Notes: a model not told the origin generated them from the sequence alone. Shown: positions 25,997 to 35,229, counted from the first letter of the stretch. The stretch: DNA of 40,728 nucleotides from an uncultured Eubacteriales bacterium (GCA_900314555.1 OMVQ01000036.1:1-40728); one strand, 5' to 3'. A program made the numbers and translations.

Positions 25997-27139
25997 ATGA
26001 TTAAGAAAAATATTTCAAGATTAGTAGTAATTTTACTTACTGTTTTTATGCTGCTTGGTATAAGCGGCTGTGCAGATACCGAAGATAGTTCATCAAAGGT
26101 AACGACCGCCAGTGTTAAAACATCAGATGAGACAAAAAATGAAATAACCACAGAGTTAGATTCAGAAATTGCGGAGATACAGAATCAGGAAGATAACGAG
26201 AAATTACCGGTCAGTCAGACTCCTGTAAATGTCCAAAGTTCAAGTGAAAATATCAGCTTGTCTAATATTCCTGCATATACAGGCAATGCATATGTAGCAG
26301 TTAATAATAATAATCCTTATTTTACTGATGCCGATAAAGGTAGAACAGATGCATTTGAAACATACAGCGACCTTGACGGGGCAGGCAGATGTGGAGTGGC
26401 ATATGCAAATATTTGTAAGGAAATAATGCCTACGGAGAAGAGAGGTAAAATCGGTTCAGTTAAGCCAACAGGCTGGCATACAGTTAAATATGATATAGTA
26501 GATGGAAAATATCTTTATAACAGATGTCATTTGATAGGCTTTCAGTTAGCCGGTGAAAATGCCAATAATAAAAATCTTATTACAGGTACAAGATATCTTA
26601 ATGTGACAGGAATGTTGCCATTTGAGAATATGGTAAGCGACTATGTAAAAGAAACAAATAACCACGTTTTATATAGAGTCACACCGGTTTTCGAAGGCAA
26701 TAATATGCTTGCTTCAGGTGTATTAATTGAAGCATATTCGGTAGAAGATAGCGGTGCAGGAATTACATTCTGTGTATATTGCTATAATGTGCAGCCGGGA
26801 ATTGATATTAACTATGCAAATGGAGACAGTAGTTTAGCAGCTACACAGACTCAGACATCAGTTGCACAGACACCGGCACAGACAGAGCCACCTACGACAC
26901 AGCCGCCTGCTACACAACCTCAGACACAGCCACAAACACAACAACAGATTCAGACAGAGGCACCACAGCAGAATGTAAGTGTAAATACATATATTATTAA
27001 TACAAATACAGGTAAGTTTCATTATCCGAATTGTAGAAGTGTAAATCAGATGGCAGACAAGAATAAGCTTGAATATACAGGTACAAGAGATGAGGTGATT
27101 GCACAGGGATATGATCCTTGCAAAAATTGTAATCCATAA
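25997..27139 (+). CDS. DNA/RNA non-specific endonuclease lipoprotein with Ada-like zinc domain
   Basis: This 380-residue lipoprotein has a signal peptide with lipobox ISGC (Cys25). A nuclease domain lies at about 90-275, with SDLDGAGRCGVAYANIC and the catalytic region LYNRCHLIGFQLAGENANNK, plus NLITGTRYLNVTGM. This is the pattern of EndA/DNA-entry-type and streptococcal extracellular nucleases. A Gln/Thr/Pro-rich linker (about 280-330) follows. The C-terminal domain has HYPNCRSVNQM and GYDPCKNCNP, a cysteine arrangement like the small zinc domain of Ada. It should act outside the membrane, degrading extracellular DNA for nutrients or processing incoming DNA. CCGGAATGGAG precedes the start. 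Confidence 0.87.
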   Translation: MIKKNISRLVVILLTVFMLLGISGCADTEDSSSKVTTASVKTSDETKNEITTELDSEIAEIQNQEDNEKLPVSQTPVNVQSSSENISLSNIPAYTGNAYVAVNNNNPYFTDADKGRTDAFETYSDLDGAGRCGVAYANICKEIMPTEKRGKIGSVKPTGWHTVKYDIVDGKYLYNRCHLIGFQLAGENANNKNLITGTRYLNVTGMLPFENMVSDYVKETNNHVLYRVTPVFEGNNMLASGVLIEAYSVEDSGAGITFCVYCYNVQPGIDINYANGDSSLAATQTQTSVAQTPAQTEPPTTQPPATQPQTQPQTQQQIQTEAPQQNVSVNTYIINTNTGKFHYPNCRSVNQMADKNKLEYTGTRDEVIAQGYDPCKNCNP

Positions 27140-27196
27140 GAAGTAGTCTATAGGGATAAGAAATGAAAGCCAAAGCTGAAGAAAAGAGGTATGGTT

Positions 27197-27721
27197 ATGA
27201 AGATTGGTGAAGCAAGAGGAATATATTCAGCACAAATAAATATTTACGGTGATAAGAAGGCAGAACTTGATAAAGAGCGAAAAGAATTAGCTAAGAAAAT
27301 CAAAGCTACGCCGGATGGTGCGAAAGTCTATGAAAATGAAGCTGCGAAATTAGAATTATCATATAATAAAGTATCTGATAAATATGATGAATATAGAGAA
27401 TTTATGCAGCAGCTTATGGAAATGCATATGACTTATTCTAATGTTGAAAATTCCAGACAACAGGGTGAAACGGCGAAGAAAATAGCTGAAGATGAGGCGA
27501 AAGTATTAGAAGTTGCCAGAAGAATTGCTCATGGCGATAAAGTACCACCAAATGATGAGAAGAAACTTATGGAATATAGTATGGAAATCTATATGGCATC
27601 GAAGAACTTAGCAATGTTAAGGAGTCAGAAAGATAGAAAAGAATATGATTCACTGTGGGACGATGAAGATGAGAAAGCACCTGAAAATACTAATGCTGAT
27701 GAGCAGATAATATGGAGTTAG
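27197..27721 (+). CDS. Coiled-coil hypothetical protein
   Basis: This 174-residue charged helical protein has heptad-like segments (KKAELDKERKELAKKIK, GETAKKIAEDEAKVLEVARR) and an acidic tail. I do not recognise a domain. The ATG at 27197 is seven bases after AGAGG; the ATG at 27191 is too close to it. The residues MKIGEARGIYSAQINIY suggest a conserved start. A hairpin follows the gene. Confidence 0.6.
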   Translation: MKIGEARGIYSAQINIYGDKKAELDKERKELAKKIKATPDGAKVYENEAAKLELSYNKVSDKYDEYREFMQQLMEMHMTYSNVENSRQQGETAKKIAEDEAKVLEVARRIAHGDKVPPNDEKKLMEYSMEIYMASKNLAMLRSQKDRKEYDSLWDDEDEKAPENTNADEQIIWS

Positions 27722-27744
27722 GAATTGAAACACCAGAGATAACA

Positions 27745-27777
27745 GAAATCGGAGACTTAGTGTAAGTCTCCGATTTC
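27745..27777. terminator. Perfect 15-bp hairpin between convergent genes
   Basis: GAAATCGGAGACTTA (27745-27759) pairs perfectly with 27763-27777 around a GTG loop. The T-run is interrupted (CCTATGTT), so termination may be moderate. It lies between this operon and the convergent degV gene. Confidence 0.7.
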
Positions 27778-27839
27778 CTATGTTACATACAATGCTATTG
27801 TTTTGATTCTATGTTACATACAATGTTATTGTTTAAATT
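27778..27839. repeat. Two 31-bp tandem repeats
   Basis: CTATGTTACATACAATG-Y-TATTGTTT occurs at 27778 and 27809, period 31, with only a few differences. It directly follows the hairpin. Each unit also contains a small GTTACATAC dyad. Confidence 0.7.
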
Positions 27840-27868
27840 CCAGGTTTATAATATTTTAAAGTAGCTTA

Positions 27869-28732
27869 TTAACGGAAGCATATACCGATTCCAAAAGCCT
27901 CCGGACCTGTATGACATGCTAGACTTGCAGGAAGATTATCATAATATATTTCTTTATCAGGAAATGCTTCTTTAACAGTTGATATCCATTCGTGAATCTG
28001 TTCTTCGCTTAAATTTGAACCTGCTAAGGCAATCGTAGATTTAGACATATCATTTTCAGAGAAACGATTTTCAATATCACTTTTAATGGCATCAATCATG
28101 ATGGATTTACATTTCTTAATATTACGTGCTTTTGCAAATGAATCAAGAGTATTACCCTGAATTGACAGAATTGGCTTGATATTTAGAACAGAACCAATCA
28201 TTGCAACGGCTGGAGTAATTCTTCCACCTTTCTTAAGATATTCAAGTGTGCTTACTGTTACATAGATAACAGAATTCAGACCATCTTTATCTAGAATATC
28301 CTTGATTTCTGCGGCAGATTTACCATTGTCGGCTAACTCTTTTGCCTGTAGAACAGATTCCTTAAGTGTAACAGAAAGTCTGTGGTTATCTACAACATAT
28401 ACCTTATTTTCATAATCCATGGCTAATGACATAGCAACTTCACAAGACTTACTAAGGCCACTCGACATAGGAATGTATACAATTGAATCATATTTATCTT
28501 CTGAAAGTAATTTATTCCACAAGTCCATAATATCGCCCGGAGAAGGCTGGGAAGTCGAAACATTTTTATCTGATTTAAGAAAACGATAGAATTCCTCAGC
28601 AGAAATATTTTCGTTTTCATAATAAATTTCGTCATCAATAATTACAGGCATAGGAATAAGATAGATACCGTATTTCTCTGCCTCCTGTTTTGAGATACCG
28701 CTGTTTGTGTCAGTTACTATTGCTATCTTCAA
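27869..28732 (-). CDS. DegV family fatty-acid-binding protein
   Basis: This 287-residue cytoplasmic protein of the DegV (FakB-like) family binds fatty acids and presents them for phosphorylation by FakA. It begins KIAIVTDTNSGISKQEAEKY and contains TSQPSPGDIMDLW, IPMSSGLSKSCEVA and LKKGGRITPAVAMIG, the conserved lipid-binding motifs, and ends SLACHTGPEAFGIGICF. The start is TTG at 28732; GGTGATTA precedes it. It is divergent from the tetR gene, with an operator-like palindrome between. Confidence 0.9.
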   Translation of the reverse strand: MKIAIVTDTNSGISKQEAEKYGIYLIPMPVIIDDEIYYENENISAEEFYRFLKSDKNVSTSQPSPGDIMDLWNKLLSEDKYDSIVYIPMSSGLSKSCEVAMSLAMDYENKVYVVDNHRLSVTLKESVLQAKELADNGKSAAEIKDILDKDGLNSVIYVTVSTLEYLKKGGRITPAVAMIGSVLNIKPILSIQGNTLDSFAKARNIKKCKSIMIDAIKSDIENRFSENDMSKSTIALAGSNLSEEQIHEWISTVKEAFPDKEIYYDNLPASLACHTGPEAFGIGICFR

Positions 28733-28851
28733 TTAATCACCACTTTCTTAAATTTAATAGTTTAAATATATATGCTGTCGGGACAAAAGCTCACGAATCT
28801 GATATAGAATAAAAAATATTATTTGCTCAAAAATAAATATGTAAAAAACAC

Positions 28852-28874
28852 AAGTGTTACAGATTGTAACACTT
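28852..28874. promoter_or_regulatory. Palindromic operator candidate between degV and tetR
   Basis: AAGTGTTAC (28852-28860) and GTAACACTT (28866-28874) are perfect 9-bp inverted arms with a 5-base centre. It lies in the divergent intergenic region, a usual site for TetR-family autoregulation. It could control tetR-MATE, degV or both. Confidence 0.55.
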
Positions 28875-28997
28875 AAAAATATATTTTGCAAGAGATGATT
28901 GACTAACTGTGACATAAAAGAGAAAATTGTATCACAAAAATGAAAAATATGAGATAATAGAGATAATCGCATAAAACCGAATGAAAAGGAGAATGAA

Positions 28998-29516
28998 ATG
29001 GAGAAGAACAGAGTAAGTCAGGCAAACATAATAGCTAAAGAATGTATTGTGTCTGCATTGCTTAAATTAATATATGAGAAACCATTAACCACGATAACGA
29101 TATCTGAACTGACGAAAAAAGCAGGGGTATCACGAATGACTTTCTATAGAAATTATGATTCTAAGGAAGAGGTATTCATAGGACATCTTGATGAAATATT
29201 TGAGCATTACTGGAATAATGATAACGCAGATGAAGAGGACGGAATATATTATGATGTTGAACATATGAAGAGTTGCTTTGAATATATTTATCAGCATAGA
29301 GAATTCCTGGAGGGCTTGATTCATTGCGGAATGGGGTTGTTATTCTTAGATAAACTGACTTATTACATCAGTGAAAAGTGGAAAAAGTATGCAGATAAAT
29401 ACGAATTGACGGCATTTACGGGTTCGTTATATAATCTGTTCATATTGTGGATTTCCACAGGCTACAGGGAAGATGTAGATAAGATGGCAAAAAAGATTGA
29501 GAAAATATACAGTTAA
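28998..29516 (+). CDS. TetR/AcrR family transcriptional regulator
   Basis: This 172-residue protein has an N-terminal helix-turn-helix: AKECIVSALLKLIYEKPLTT, ITISELTKKAGVSRMTFYRN, the classical TetR arrangement. The C-terminal domain is short and divergent (HREFLEGLIHCGMG). It is followed 91 bases later by a MATE exporter gene, so it probably represses that exporter and itself in response to a transported compound. GGAGA precedes the ATG. Confidence 0.88.
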   Translation: MEKNRVSQANIIAKECIVSALLKLIYEKPLTTITISELTKKAGVSRMTFYRNYDSKEEVFIGHLDEIFEHYWNNDNADEEDGIYYDVEHMKSCFEYIYQHREFLEGLIHCGMGLLFLDKLTYYISEKWKKYADKYELTAFTGSLYNLFILWISTGYREDVDKMAKKIEKIYS

Positions 29517-29607
29517 TTAATATTAATATTAGTGAAACTCATTTTTGATACGCTGATTTATTAAAAATTAACATAAGAAAATACATAATACAGGAAACGG
29601 AGAAATT

Positions 29608-30936
29608 ATGGACCAGACATTTATGAAAGAAAAACCGGTAATGCCCTTAGTAATATCAATGGCTTTACCGATGACTATATCAATGCTTGTAAATGCATTG
29701 TATAACATTGTTGACAGTTATTTCGTAGCAAAAATCAGTGAAGATGCGATGACAGCACTTTCACTTGTATATCCAATGCAAAACCTTATAACAGCGGTAA
29801 CTGTCGGTTTCGGAATCGGTGTAAATGCAATAATAGCATTTTATCTTGGAGCAAAGAAAAATGAAGTGGCAAATCAGGCAGCATCACTTGGTATGTTTTT
29901 CAACATAATACATGGCATATTGTTAAATATCGGCTGCATAGCCATAATGCCTGCATTTTTAAGGATATTTACAAAGGACAGTAATATATTGAAGATGGGA
30001 CTTGATTATTCAAATATCGTATTTATGTTTGCAATTCCGATATCCATCTCCATTAGTTTTGAGAAAATATTTCAGGCAGTAGGAAATATGAAAGTGTCTA
30101 TGATATGTATGATGCTTGGCTGCGTTGCAAATATAATTCTTGACCCATTATTCATATTTGGTGTCGGCTTTTTACCTGAGCTTGGAATTAAAGGTGCTGC
30201 AATTGCGACCTGTATAGGTCAGTTAGTAACCTTATTAGGATACATTATAGCTTATTTTGTAAGACCGATACCAGCGAAAATCAGAATAAAATATATGAAA
30301 TTCGATGGTTCGTTATGCAGGAAAATGTATGCAATCGGAATACCTGCTACACTTAATCTTGCGCTTCCATCAGTACAGGTATCAGCGTTAAATGGAATAT
30401 TGTCAGCATATTCAGCAGGATATGTTCTCGTACTTGGCTCATATTATAAATTGCAGACATTTTTATATCTTACGGTAAATGGTGTGGTTCAGGGAATGAG
30501 ACCGCTAATCGGCTACAATTATGGAGCAGGAGAGAAGAAACGTGTAAGAGATATTTTCAAATCAGCATTAATACTTATAGTCGGGGTTATGGTTATCGGA
30601 ACAATTCTGTGTCTCATAATACCTGATAAATTAATTGGTTTATTTACAAATAAAGCAAATACAATAGAAATCGGTAAGACAGCATTAAGAATTATCAGTA
30701 TCGGCTTTATCGTATCATCAGTTCCGGTTACGGTATCGGGTGCTTTAGAGGGACTTGGCAAAGGTAAAGAATCATTGGTAATTTCTATATTAAGATACAT
30801 TGTCATAATGGTTCCGCTTGCATTTATCATAAGCAGGATAGTGGGTGCAACAGGGGTATGGCACGCATTTTGGATAACGGAAATATTTATGGCTGTAATA
30901 TCGGCAGTGATATGTAAGAAGCAGATTTTAAAGTAG
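29608..30936 (+). CDS. MATE family efflux transporter
   Basis: This 442-residue, 12-helix MATE transporter is intact: a PMTISMLVNALYNIVDSYFV start, FGIGVNAIIAFYLGA, NIILDPLFIFG in the first half and NYGAGEKKRVRDIFK in the second. It would extrude cationic drugs or metabolites with Na+ or H+. AACGGAG lies before the ATG. The upstream tetR probably controls it. It belongs to a different subgroup from the broken MATE at 22559-23911. A giant hairpin begins seven bases after its stop. Confidence 0.88.
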   Translation: MDQTFMKEKPVMPLVISMALPMTISMLVNALYNIVDSYFVAKISEDAMTALSLVYPMQNLITAVTVGFGIGVNAIIAFYLGAKKNEVANQAASLGMFFNIIHGILLNIGCIAIMPAFLRIFTKDSNILKMGLDYSNIVFMFAIPISISISFEKIFQAVGNMKVSMICMMLGCVANIILDPLFIFGVGFLPELGIKGAAIATCIGQLVTLLGYIIAYFVRPIPAKIRIKYMKFDGSLCRKMYAIGIPATLNLALPSVQVSALNGILSAYSAGYVLVLGSYYKLQTFLYLTVNGVVQGMRPLIGYNYGAGEKKRVRDIFKSALILIVGVMVIGTILCLIIPDKLIGLFTNKANTIEIGKTALRIISIGFIVSSVPVTVSGALEGLGKGKESLVISILRYIVIMVPLAFIISRIVGATGVWHAFWITEIFMAVISAVICKKQILK

Positions 30937-30942
30937 TATATA

Positions 30943-31459
30943 AAAACTTCACATATACTGGAATATTTGGATAACCTGCATTAAATGAATCTCATATATA
31001 TATAAATATCTTAGCTTGTGTCTGAAATTGCTAATTTGTCGATATCATTTTTTTGCTCTTTTTATTATTTGTATTCATTCAATATCCAGAACACTTTAGT
31101 GGGGTTGTACGTCTATGACATACACTTGATTTATGACGTATCGCGTGTGTGAGTTATATGCCGTCTGATGTAAAAGGTCGGTGCAGTAAATTACCATTCA
31201 AGCGAAGCGCGTTTGATTTACTGCACCGTAATAAACTTTGCAGAGGACGGCATTTACTCACACCCGGTTAAGGAATATGAAAGTATATGTCATAGACGTA
31301 CACCCCTCACTCAAGTGTCTGTCTAGTGAATGTATACAAACTTAGAGCAGAAAAATGATATCCGACAAATTTTCGCAATACAGACAATAAGCTAAGATAT
31401 TTATATATATAGACGTTATTATGCAGATTAATTAGATATTCCAATATATGTGAAGTTTT
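30943..31459. repeat. Giant palindromic element, copy 2 (517 bp)
   Basis: Nearly the whole segment is one imperfect palindrome with its apex near 31207. Outer arms pair AAAACTTCACATATA (30943) with its complement ending at 31459, TAAATATCTTAGCTT with AAGCTAAGATATTTA, and GTCGATATCATTTTT with the segment near 31360. The middle stem pairs GTACGTCTATGACATA with TATGTCATAGACGTAC. The core has the same internal-loop sequences as copy 1 (ACTTGATTTATGACGTATCG and GGTTAAGGAATATGAAAG), a GTGTGTGAGT/ACTCACACCC arm and a GGTGCAGTAAATTA/TGATTTACTGCACC stem. Arm bases differ from copy 1, but the pairs are kept. There is no ORF inside. It fills most of the gap between the MATE and diguanylate cyclase genes. 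Confidence 0.85.
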
Positions 31460-31506
31460 CTGATATTAATTTAAAATCAAAAAGAATAGTATTATGTCGA
31501 AAAATG

Positions 31507-31515
31507 TGGTATAAT
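31507..31515 (+). promoter_or_regulatory. Extended -10 promoter of the diguanylate cyclase gene
   Basis: TGGTATAAT, a TATAAT preceded by TGG, lies just after the giant hairpin and about 107 bases before the gene. The -35 is weak, as for other extended -10 sites here. Confidence 0.5.
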
Positions 31516-31621
31516 AACAAAAATATTGTACGTTAGAGAACAGAGAATTTATTTAATCTCGCCTATTATACTAAACTAATAAAAATAGAAAATATTATTC
31601 GTCAGAGAGGGGGACTGTTAG

Positions 31622-33535
31622 TTGAAGAAGAAGGTAAGAAAATTACTAGGAATACTTATAGTGGGCATCTTAGTAATGTTTCTTTTTATCAATTATTTTT
31701 CACAGATTATTATATCACAGAATGATATGACTAATTCATCTAAGGTGATATTTAAACAGATAGACCAGATTATCAAGCAGAATGAGGAAGAGCTTGAGAA
31801 GAGTAAAGAAGATATTCGTAATATATGTATACTAAGGGCAAGGGCTACAGCATATCTGCTGCAGCAGGACAAGAGCAAGATTAATAATCTTGAAGAAATG
31901 AGAAAGATAGCGAATCTTCTTGAAGTAGATGAGATACATATTTTTAATAAAGAGGGTGTGATATATGCAGGTACAGAACCAAAATATTATGGACTGAATA
32001 TGGATTCAGGTGATCAGATATCATTTTTCAAGCCAATGCTAGAAGATACATCGAAGTCAATGTGTCAGGATATAACGGCTAATACTGCTGAGAATAAGAT
32101 GATGCAGTATGCTGCTACATGGACAGAGGACGGTGATGTAATAGTTCAGATTGGAATGAAACCATCGAGTGTGTTAGAGAAAATAGAGAAAAATAAGGTG
32201 TCTTACATATTTTCAAGACTTGCTGAAACTGACGGGTATACACTTATTGCCGTTGATCCTGAAACTAATGAAATAGTTGGTTCAACCAGAGACACACTGG
32301 TTAATAAATATATCTCAGATATTGGAATAAATACTAAGAAGATGAAGAATTGGGATAGGGCTTATCATTGCAGGATAAAGGGTAAGTGGTATTTCTGTAT
32401 ATTTGAGAAACAGGATACAATTATAGTTGGAAGAATCTGTAAAGTAAAAAGTCTGTACAGTAATATAAATGAGACTAATTTTTCGCTTTTTATATATATT
32501 TTACTAATTGGTGGTGTTGTAATCTATTTTATTACACATTATCTTGATAAAAATATAATAAAATCTATATCTGCAATTAATAATGGACTTCAGGATATTT
32601 CAAATGGAAATCTGGATACAAAGATTGAAGTTAATAATACACCTGAATTTAAAGAGTTAAGCCATTATATTAATCAGATGGTAGAAAGTATCTTAGAGAC
32701 AACTGATAAGATTTCTGTTGTAATTGATACGGCAGGCTTGCCAATAGGTCTGTATGAATATAACAGAAGCATGGAGCGTGTCAGAATAACACATAAATTA
32801 CCGGAAGTAATGGGCTTAAGCGAGGAAGAAGCTTATAAGTTATGTGAGAGCAGAGAAAAATTCGATACATGGATAAGTGAAATATTGAGTAATCCGGTAG
32901 AAGGAGAACATGAGATTTATAAAATAAGTTCATCGCCGGAACGATATGCAAAGATAGAAATAATAATACGTGATGATAGTATATTTGGAATAGTTGTAGA
33001 TAAGACAAGTGATATATGTACAAGGAACAAGTTAGAAAAAGAACTTGGTGAAGATGAATTAACAGGACTGTGCAGCAGAAGAGGATTCTATAGTAAGATG
33101 GATGAGATTTTTGCATTGCCTGACGAGCTTGGCTATGCGGCAGTCGTTATGATAGATTCAGATGATTTAAAGAAAGTAAATGATACATATGGTCATAATA
33201 ATGGTGACAGATATCTTTGTGAAATTGCAAATGTTTTATTAAAGGTAAATGCACCGGGACAGTTAACAGCACGACTTGGTGGTGATGAATTTGCAATATT
33301 ATTCTATGGTGCAAGTTCAAAAGAAGAAATAGATGAATATATGAACCGGCTTGAAGAATTAAGACTGAATCATGTTATGAAAATGGAAAAGGATGTTGTC
33401 ATAGATGTTAAATTCTCTATGGGTAAGGCTTTCTATGTAATTGATGGTGTAGAAAGTGAGAGGCTTATGAGAGTTGCTGATAAACGAATGTATATTGATA
33501 AAAGAGAACGAAAGAAGAAAAAACAGATGGAATAA
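31622..33535 (+). CDS. Membrane diguanylate cyclase (sensor-HAMP-GGDEF)
   Basis: This 637-residue enzyme makes cyclic di-GMP. A membrane helix (about 8-26) is followed by an extracytoplasmic sensor of about 250 residues, a second helix (SLFIYILLIGGVVIYFITHY), a HAMP-like region (AINNGLQDISNGNLDTKIEV), a PAS-like segment and a GGDEF domain starting at DELTGLCSRRGFYSKMDEIF. The active-site loop is RLGGDEFAILF and the metal-binding region MIDSDDLKKVNDTYGHNNGD; both look functional. The inhibitory I-site (RxxD five residues before GGDEF) is absent: the sequence there is PGQLTA. The start is TTG at 31622 after GAGGGGGAC. The next gene is a c-di-GMP phosphodiesterase, so the pair probably sets a local signal level. 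Confidence 0.9.
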   Translation: MKKKVRKLLGILIVGILVMFLFINYFSQIIISQNDMTNSSKVIFKQIDQIIKQNEEELEKSKEDIRNICILRARATAYLLQQDKSKINNLEEMRKIANLLEVDEIHIFNKEGVIYAGTEPKYYGLNMDSGDQISFFKPMLEDTSKSMCQDITANTAENKMMQYAATWTEDGDVIVQIGMKPSSVLEKIEKNKVSYIFSRLAETDGYTLIAVDPETNEIVGSTRDTLVNKYISDIGINTKKMKNWDRAYHCRIKGKWYFCIFEKQDTIIVGRICKVKSLYSNINETNFSLFIYILLIGGVVIYFITHYLDKNIIKSISAINNGLQDISNGNLDTKIEVNNTPEFKELSHYINQMVESILETTDKISVVIDTAGLPIGLYEYNRSMERVRITHKLPEVMGLSEEEAYKLCESREKFDTWISEILSNPVEGEHEIYKISSSPERYAKIEIIIRDDSIFGIVVDKTSDICTRNKLEKELGEDELTGLCSRRGFYSKMDEIFALPDELGYAAVVMIDSDDLKKVNDTYGHNNGDRYLCEIANVLLKVNAPGQLTARLGGDEFAILFYGASSKEEIDEYMNRLEELRLNHVMKMEKDVVIDVKFSMGKAFYVIDGVESERLMRVADKRMYIDKRERKKKKQME

Positions 33536-33536
33536 T

Positions 33537-33687
33537 GTAAGAGAATCCTAATATGGATATTCTCTGCAAGGCTGATTGTTTCCGGACGAAAGCAATCAGT
33601 GTGTATATCATATGAAAATTATTAATGAAATATTTAAACATTTTACAAATGATATATCAGAAAAGTCGTCCGGAAATGAGGATTTTT
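33537..33687 (+). repeat. Hairpin-rich leader related to the hairpin-array element
   Basis: Three hairpins occur in series: GAGAATCC...GGATATTCTC (about 33540-33565), CTGATTG...CAATCAG (33572-33598), and TATATCAT...ATGATATA (about 33605-33657). They are followed by AAGTCGTCCGGAAATGAGGA, almost the same as the end of copy B before the broken MATE gene. The CTGATTG hairpin has the layout of H2 with changed arm bases. H1 is not conserved and clear direct repeats are missing. Confidence 0.5.
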
Positions 33688-35229
33688 ATGGAAAATGTAG
33701 CAATAAAACCCACAATATTATTAGTAGATGATTCGGCGGAGAATAGAAAACAGATAGAAGACAGTTTATGTAATGATTATAATATTATTGAAGCATGTAG
33801 TGGCGAAGAGGCAATAAGTATATTAAACAGAAATATTACGAAAATCGAATTGGTCTTACTTAAGTTGTATGATACGCAGATTAATGGTTTAGAAGTTCTT
33901 GCCATAATGAATCAGCATTTATGGTTAGATTTTATACCAGTAATTGTTATCTGTAGAAATTCTGATGAGGAAAACATTGTACAGGCTTATGATATGGGTG
34001 CTGTGGCATATATTAACAAACCATATGACAGAATGATTGTAAGACAGAGAATAAAGAACCTTTTATCATTATATCAGAAGCAGCGTGATATGAGGAAAAT
34101 GTTAGAACAGCAAGTCTATGAAAATGAGAAGAATAATAATGTTATGATTACAATTCTTGCTCATATTGTAGAATTCAGAAATGGTGAAAGTGGTATGCAC
34201 GTAATGCATATCCAGACGATTACTAAACTGTTGTTACAACGTTTACAGAAGAAACATAATAACTATAATCTTACGGATAATGATGTATTATTAATAGCGA
34301 CAGCTTCAGCACTTCATGATGTCGGTAAAATCTCAGTTGATGATAAGATACTTAATAAACCGGGCAGACTTAATCCGGAAGAATTCGAAGTAATTAAGAA
34401 ACATTCGGCAATAGGTGCTGATATGTTGAAAGATATGGAGATATATAACAATAATAATAAATTAATTAAAACGGCATATGAGATATGCAGATGGCATCAT
34501 GAGAGATATGATGGAAAAGGATATCCTGATGGGTTAGTGGGTGAAGAAATACCTATTTCTGCACAGGTTGTATCTATTGCAGATGTATATGATGCACTTA
34601 CAAGTGAGAGATGCTATAAGAAAGCATATTCACATGAAAAGGCAATGGAAATGATAGAGAATGGTGAATGTGGAGCATTTAATCCTTTATTATTAGAATG
34701 TCTTGAGGATATACATGAACAGTTGATAATTGAATTAAACAGAGAACACGTGGATTCACCAGAGATAGATATGAGCCTTTTATCTAAAGTAGCCGATGAA
34801 ATTGTCGAGAAACAGATGGGCAAAGAGAATAAAGAGGATAATAAGAAATCATATACTAAGAGAAAAGATTTAGTGAAAATGAAAGCAGAATTCTATTCTT
34901 CAACAGTTAAGGAGATTCAGTTCGATTACGATGCGGTTCATGATATCGTGAAATTATCTCCTTATGCATCAGAAGTATTAGGATTGCCTGAAGAGATAGT
35001 AAGACCTAATAGCAAAAATCAGGATTATCTTGGTAAAGTTAATATTGCTAAGATAATTAGTGAAATAAGAAATAAGACATCAGCAGTTAATCCACGACTT
35101 GATATGAGTGTCGAAGTCGAAAAAGATAGTAAAATTTCAACATACAAATTACAGATGATGAGTTTATGGTCAGATGATGATGAACCGAGATATTTAGGTG
35201 TGGTTGGAAGAATAATACCAGTAGAGTAA
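33688..35229 (+). CDS. HD-GYP c-di-GMP phosphodiesterase with degenerate receiver domain
   Basis: This 513-residue protein has an N-terminal response-regulator fold (about 8-120), an HD-GYP domain (about 150-350) and a PAS-like C-terminus (385-513). The HD-GYP signature is complete: ALHDVGKISVDDKIL, KKHSAIGADML and WHHERYDGKGYPDGLVGEEI, so it should hydrolyse c-di-GMP. In the receiver the acidic pair (LLVDDS) and the Lys near INKPYD are present, but the phosphorylated Asp is Lys59 (LVLLKLYDTQING), so phosphorylation is unlikely. The start at 33688 follows GGAAATGAGGA; the earlier in-frame start at 33625 has no site. It sits 152 bases after the diguanylate cyclase gene. Confidence 0.88.
   Translation: MENVAIKPTILLVDDSAENRKQIEDSLCNDYNIIEACSGEEAISILNRNITKIELVLLKLYDTQINGLEVLAIMNQHLWLDFIPVIVICRNSDEENIVQAYDMGAVAYINKPYDRMIVRQRIKNLLSLYQKQRDMRKMLEQQVYENEKNNNVMITILAHIVEFRNGESGMHVMHIQTITKLLLQRLQKKHNNYNLTDNDVLLIATASALHDVGKISVDDKILNKPGRLNPEEFEVIKKHSAIGADMLKDMEIYNNNNKLIKTAYEICRWHHERYDGKGYPDGLVGEEIPISAQVVSIADVYDALTSERCYKKAYSHEKAMEMIENGECGAFNPLLLECLEDIHEQLIIELNREHVDSPEIDMSLLSKVADEIVEKQMGKENKEDNKKSYTKRKDLVKMKAEFYSSTVKEIQFDYDAVHDIVKLSPYASEVLGLPEEIVRPNSKNQDYLGKVNIAKIISEIRNKTSAVNPRLDMSVEVEKDSKISTYKLQMMSLWSDDDEPRYLGVVGRIIPVE

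Noticed and set aside
30943..31459. Inverted-repeat transposon or insertion sequence
   Set aside because: No transposase ORF lies between the arms, and the palindrome is continuous to its apex.
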